Shown here: piece after piece, positions 5,562 through 5,822 of the stretch
Layout of the letters: each line of letters opens with the position of its first letter
Numbering within the stretch: the stretch's first letter is position 1
Origin: Thermodesulfovibrionales bacterium
GTDB taxonomy: Bacteria; Nitrospirota; Thermodesulfovibrionia; Thermodesulfovibrionales; SM23-35
NCBI GenBank assembly: GCA_020062205.1
Contig: JAGUWT010000048.1
Span: forward strand, 1 to 5,822
Reading direction: 5' to 3'
Length of the DNA: 5,822 nt
Program-made: the position numbers and the translations under genes
The notes under the pieces: generated by a model
Seen by the model: only the letters and a program-made list of their open reading frames with translations
Told to the model about the DNA's origin: nothing
The model's database searches: none

Positions 5562-5631
5562 ACAACAGAACTATTCATTCTGACCTTCCTGCTTCTGGAG
5601 ATACTATAGAAAGAGTGTCATAACAATTGCC

Positions 5632-5721
5632 TGTCATTCCGACTTGTTCGGAATCTTTTCTGCCGTTGTTTCTCCTCTGTCAACTGATTTTAAGAAGGAT
5701 TCCGGACAAGCCAGAATGACA
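5632..5721. repeat. 90-bp MITE/REP-like hairpin element with ~29-bp terminal inverted repeats
   Basis: The left arm starts TGTCATTCCGACTTGTTCGG at 5632 and continues through AATC to about 5660. The right arm is its inverse complement at 5692-5721, ending CAAGCCAGAATGACA. The arms agree at about 25 of 29 positions around a spacer of roughly 30 bp. Both arms also contain a smaller imperfect inner inverted repeat (TTCCGA...TCGGAA on the left). GTCATTCC-ended hairpins are a common type of non-autonomous dispersed repeat in bacterial genomes. No transposase is encoded. Confidence 0.75.
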
Positions 5722-5822
5722 ATAACTCGACTTTCTGATTTAGCATCTAAAGAAGGCAATAAGTTCTTATAAAATATAGGGATATAGTGTATTAGCAACT
5801 ATATTAACAATTTCTCTTGACA

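Larger units (their letters stand above)
5487..5822. other. Non-coding, repeat-bearing tail
   Basis: No convincing coding frame is seen on either strand. The stretch contains the 5512-5561 palindrome with direct repeats and the 5632-5721 hairpin element, then AT-rich DNA with a weak 7-bp inverted repeat (5782-5788 with 5798-5804). It ends in a perfect TTGACA (5817-5822) that could be the -35 box of a gene beyond the right edge. Confidence 0.5.

Noticed and set aside
5516..5578. 20-codon minus-strand ORF with a GGAAGG-like ribosome site
   Set aside because: It runs through the palindromic repeat, has no recognisable similarity and is too short to support.
5782..5804. Inverted repeat ATATAGT / ACTATAT
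   Set aside because: It is short and AT-only in most of the stem within AT-rich DNA, so chance is sufficient.
5817..5822. Promoter at the right edge
   Set aside because: Only a TTGACA hexamer is present; the -10 region and any gene lie outside the window.

Overview
The window is a fragment of a bacterial chromosome. It appears to be the accessory edge of a surface-polysaccharide (glycan) cluster joined to a small toxin-antitoxin and repeat island. A DegT-type sugar aminotransferase, a cupin, a four-helix-bundle (S23/IVP) gene, an AbrB-PIN module and short GTCATTCC-type palindromic repeats together suggest a moderate-GC Gram-negative bacterium, perhaps anaerobic or environmental (Thermodesulfobacteriota, Nitrospirota or Planctomycetota-like). 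The sequence alone does not fix the taxon.

Layout. From 4391 leftwards to the window edge, five genes lie on the minus strand in transcriptional order: cupin (3969-4391), four-helix-bundle protein (3467-3841), PLP sugar aminotransferase close to GDP-perosamine synthases (2317-3435), class I SAM methyltransferase (1525-2304) and a glycosyltransferase cut by the left edge (1-1508). The last three gaps are 31, 12 and 16 nt, so this looks like one operon for making, possibly N-methylating, and transferring an amino sugar. The glycosyltransferase and the first 59 codons of the methyltransferase are easy to miss: the former has no stop inside the window, and the latter has no ATG, GTG or TTG at its natural start, only an AUA behind a strong Shine-Dalgarno.

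The most unusual part is 3454-3968. The four-helix-bundle gene sits there with a 10-bp-period repeat array, a two-part hairpin in its leader and an outward-facing inverted copy of the repeat core at its stop codon. Removing this block would leave 18 nt between the cupin stop and the aminotransferase start, which matches the compact spacing of the rest of the operon. The block therefore looks like an inserted cassette.

From 4500 rightwards on the plus strand is an AbrB-type antitoxin (4590-4880) overlapping a PIN-domain ribonuclease toxin (4858-5319), with a repeat/palindrome operator over the likely promoter. This module is visibly richer in G+C than the glycan genes. It converges on a minus-strand remnant of a DUF433 protein (5328-5486), the usual antitoxin partner of another PIN-like toxin. 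The last 336 bases (5487-5822) hold no convincing gene, only a short palindrome between 9-bp direct repeats and a 90-bp hairpin (MITE/REP-like) element.
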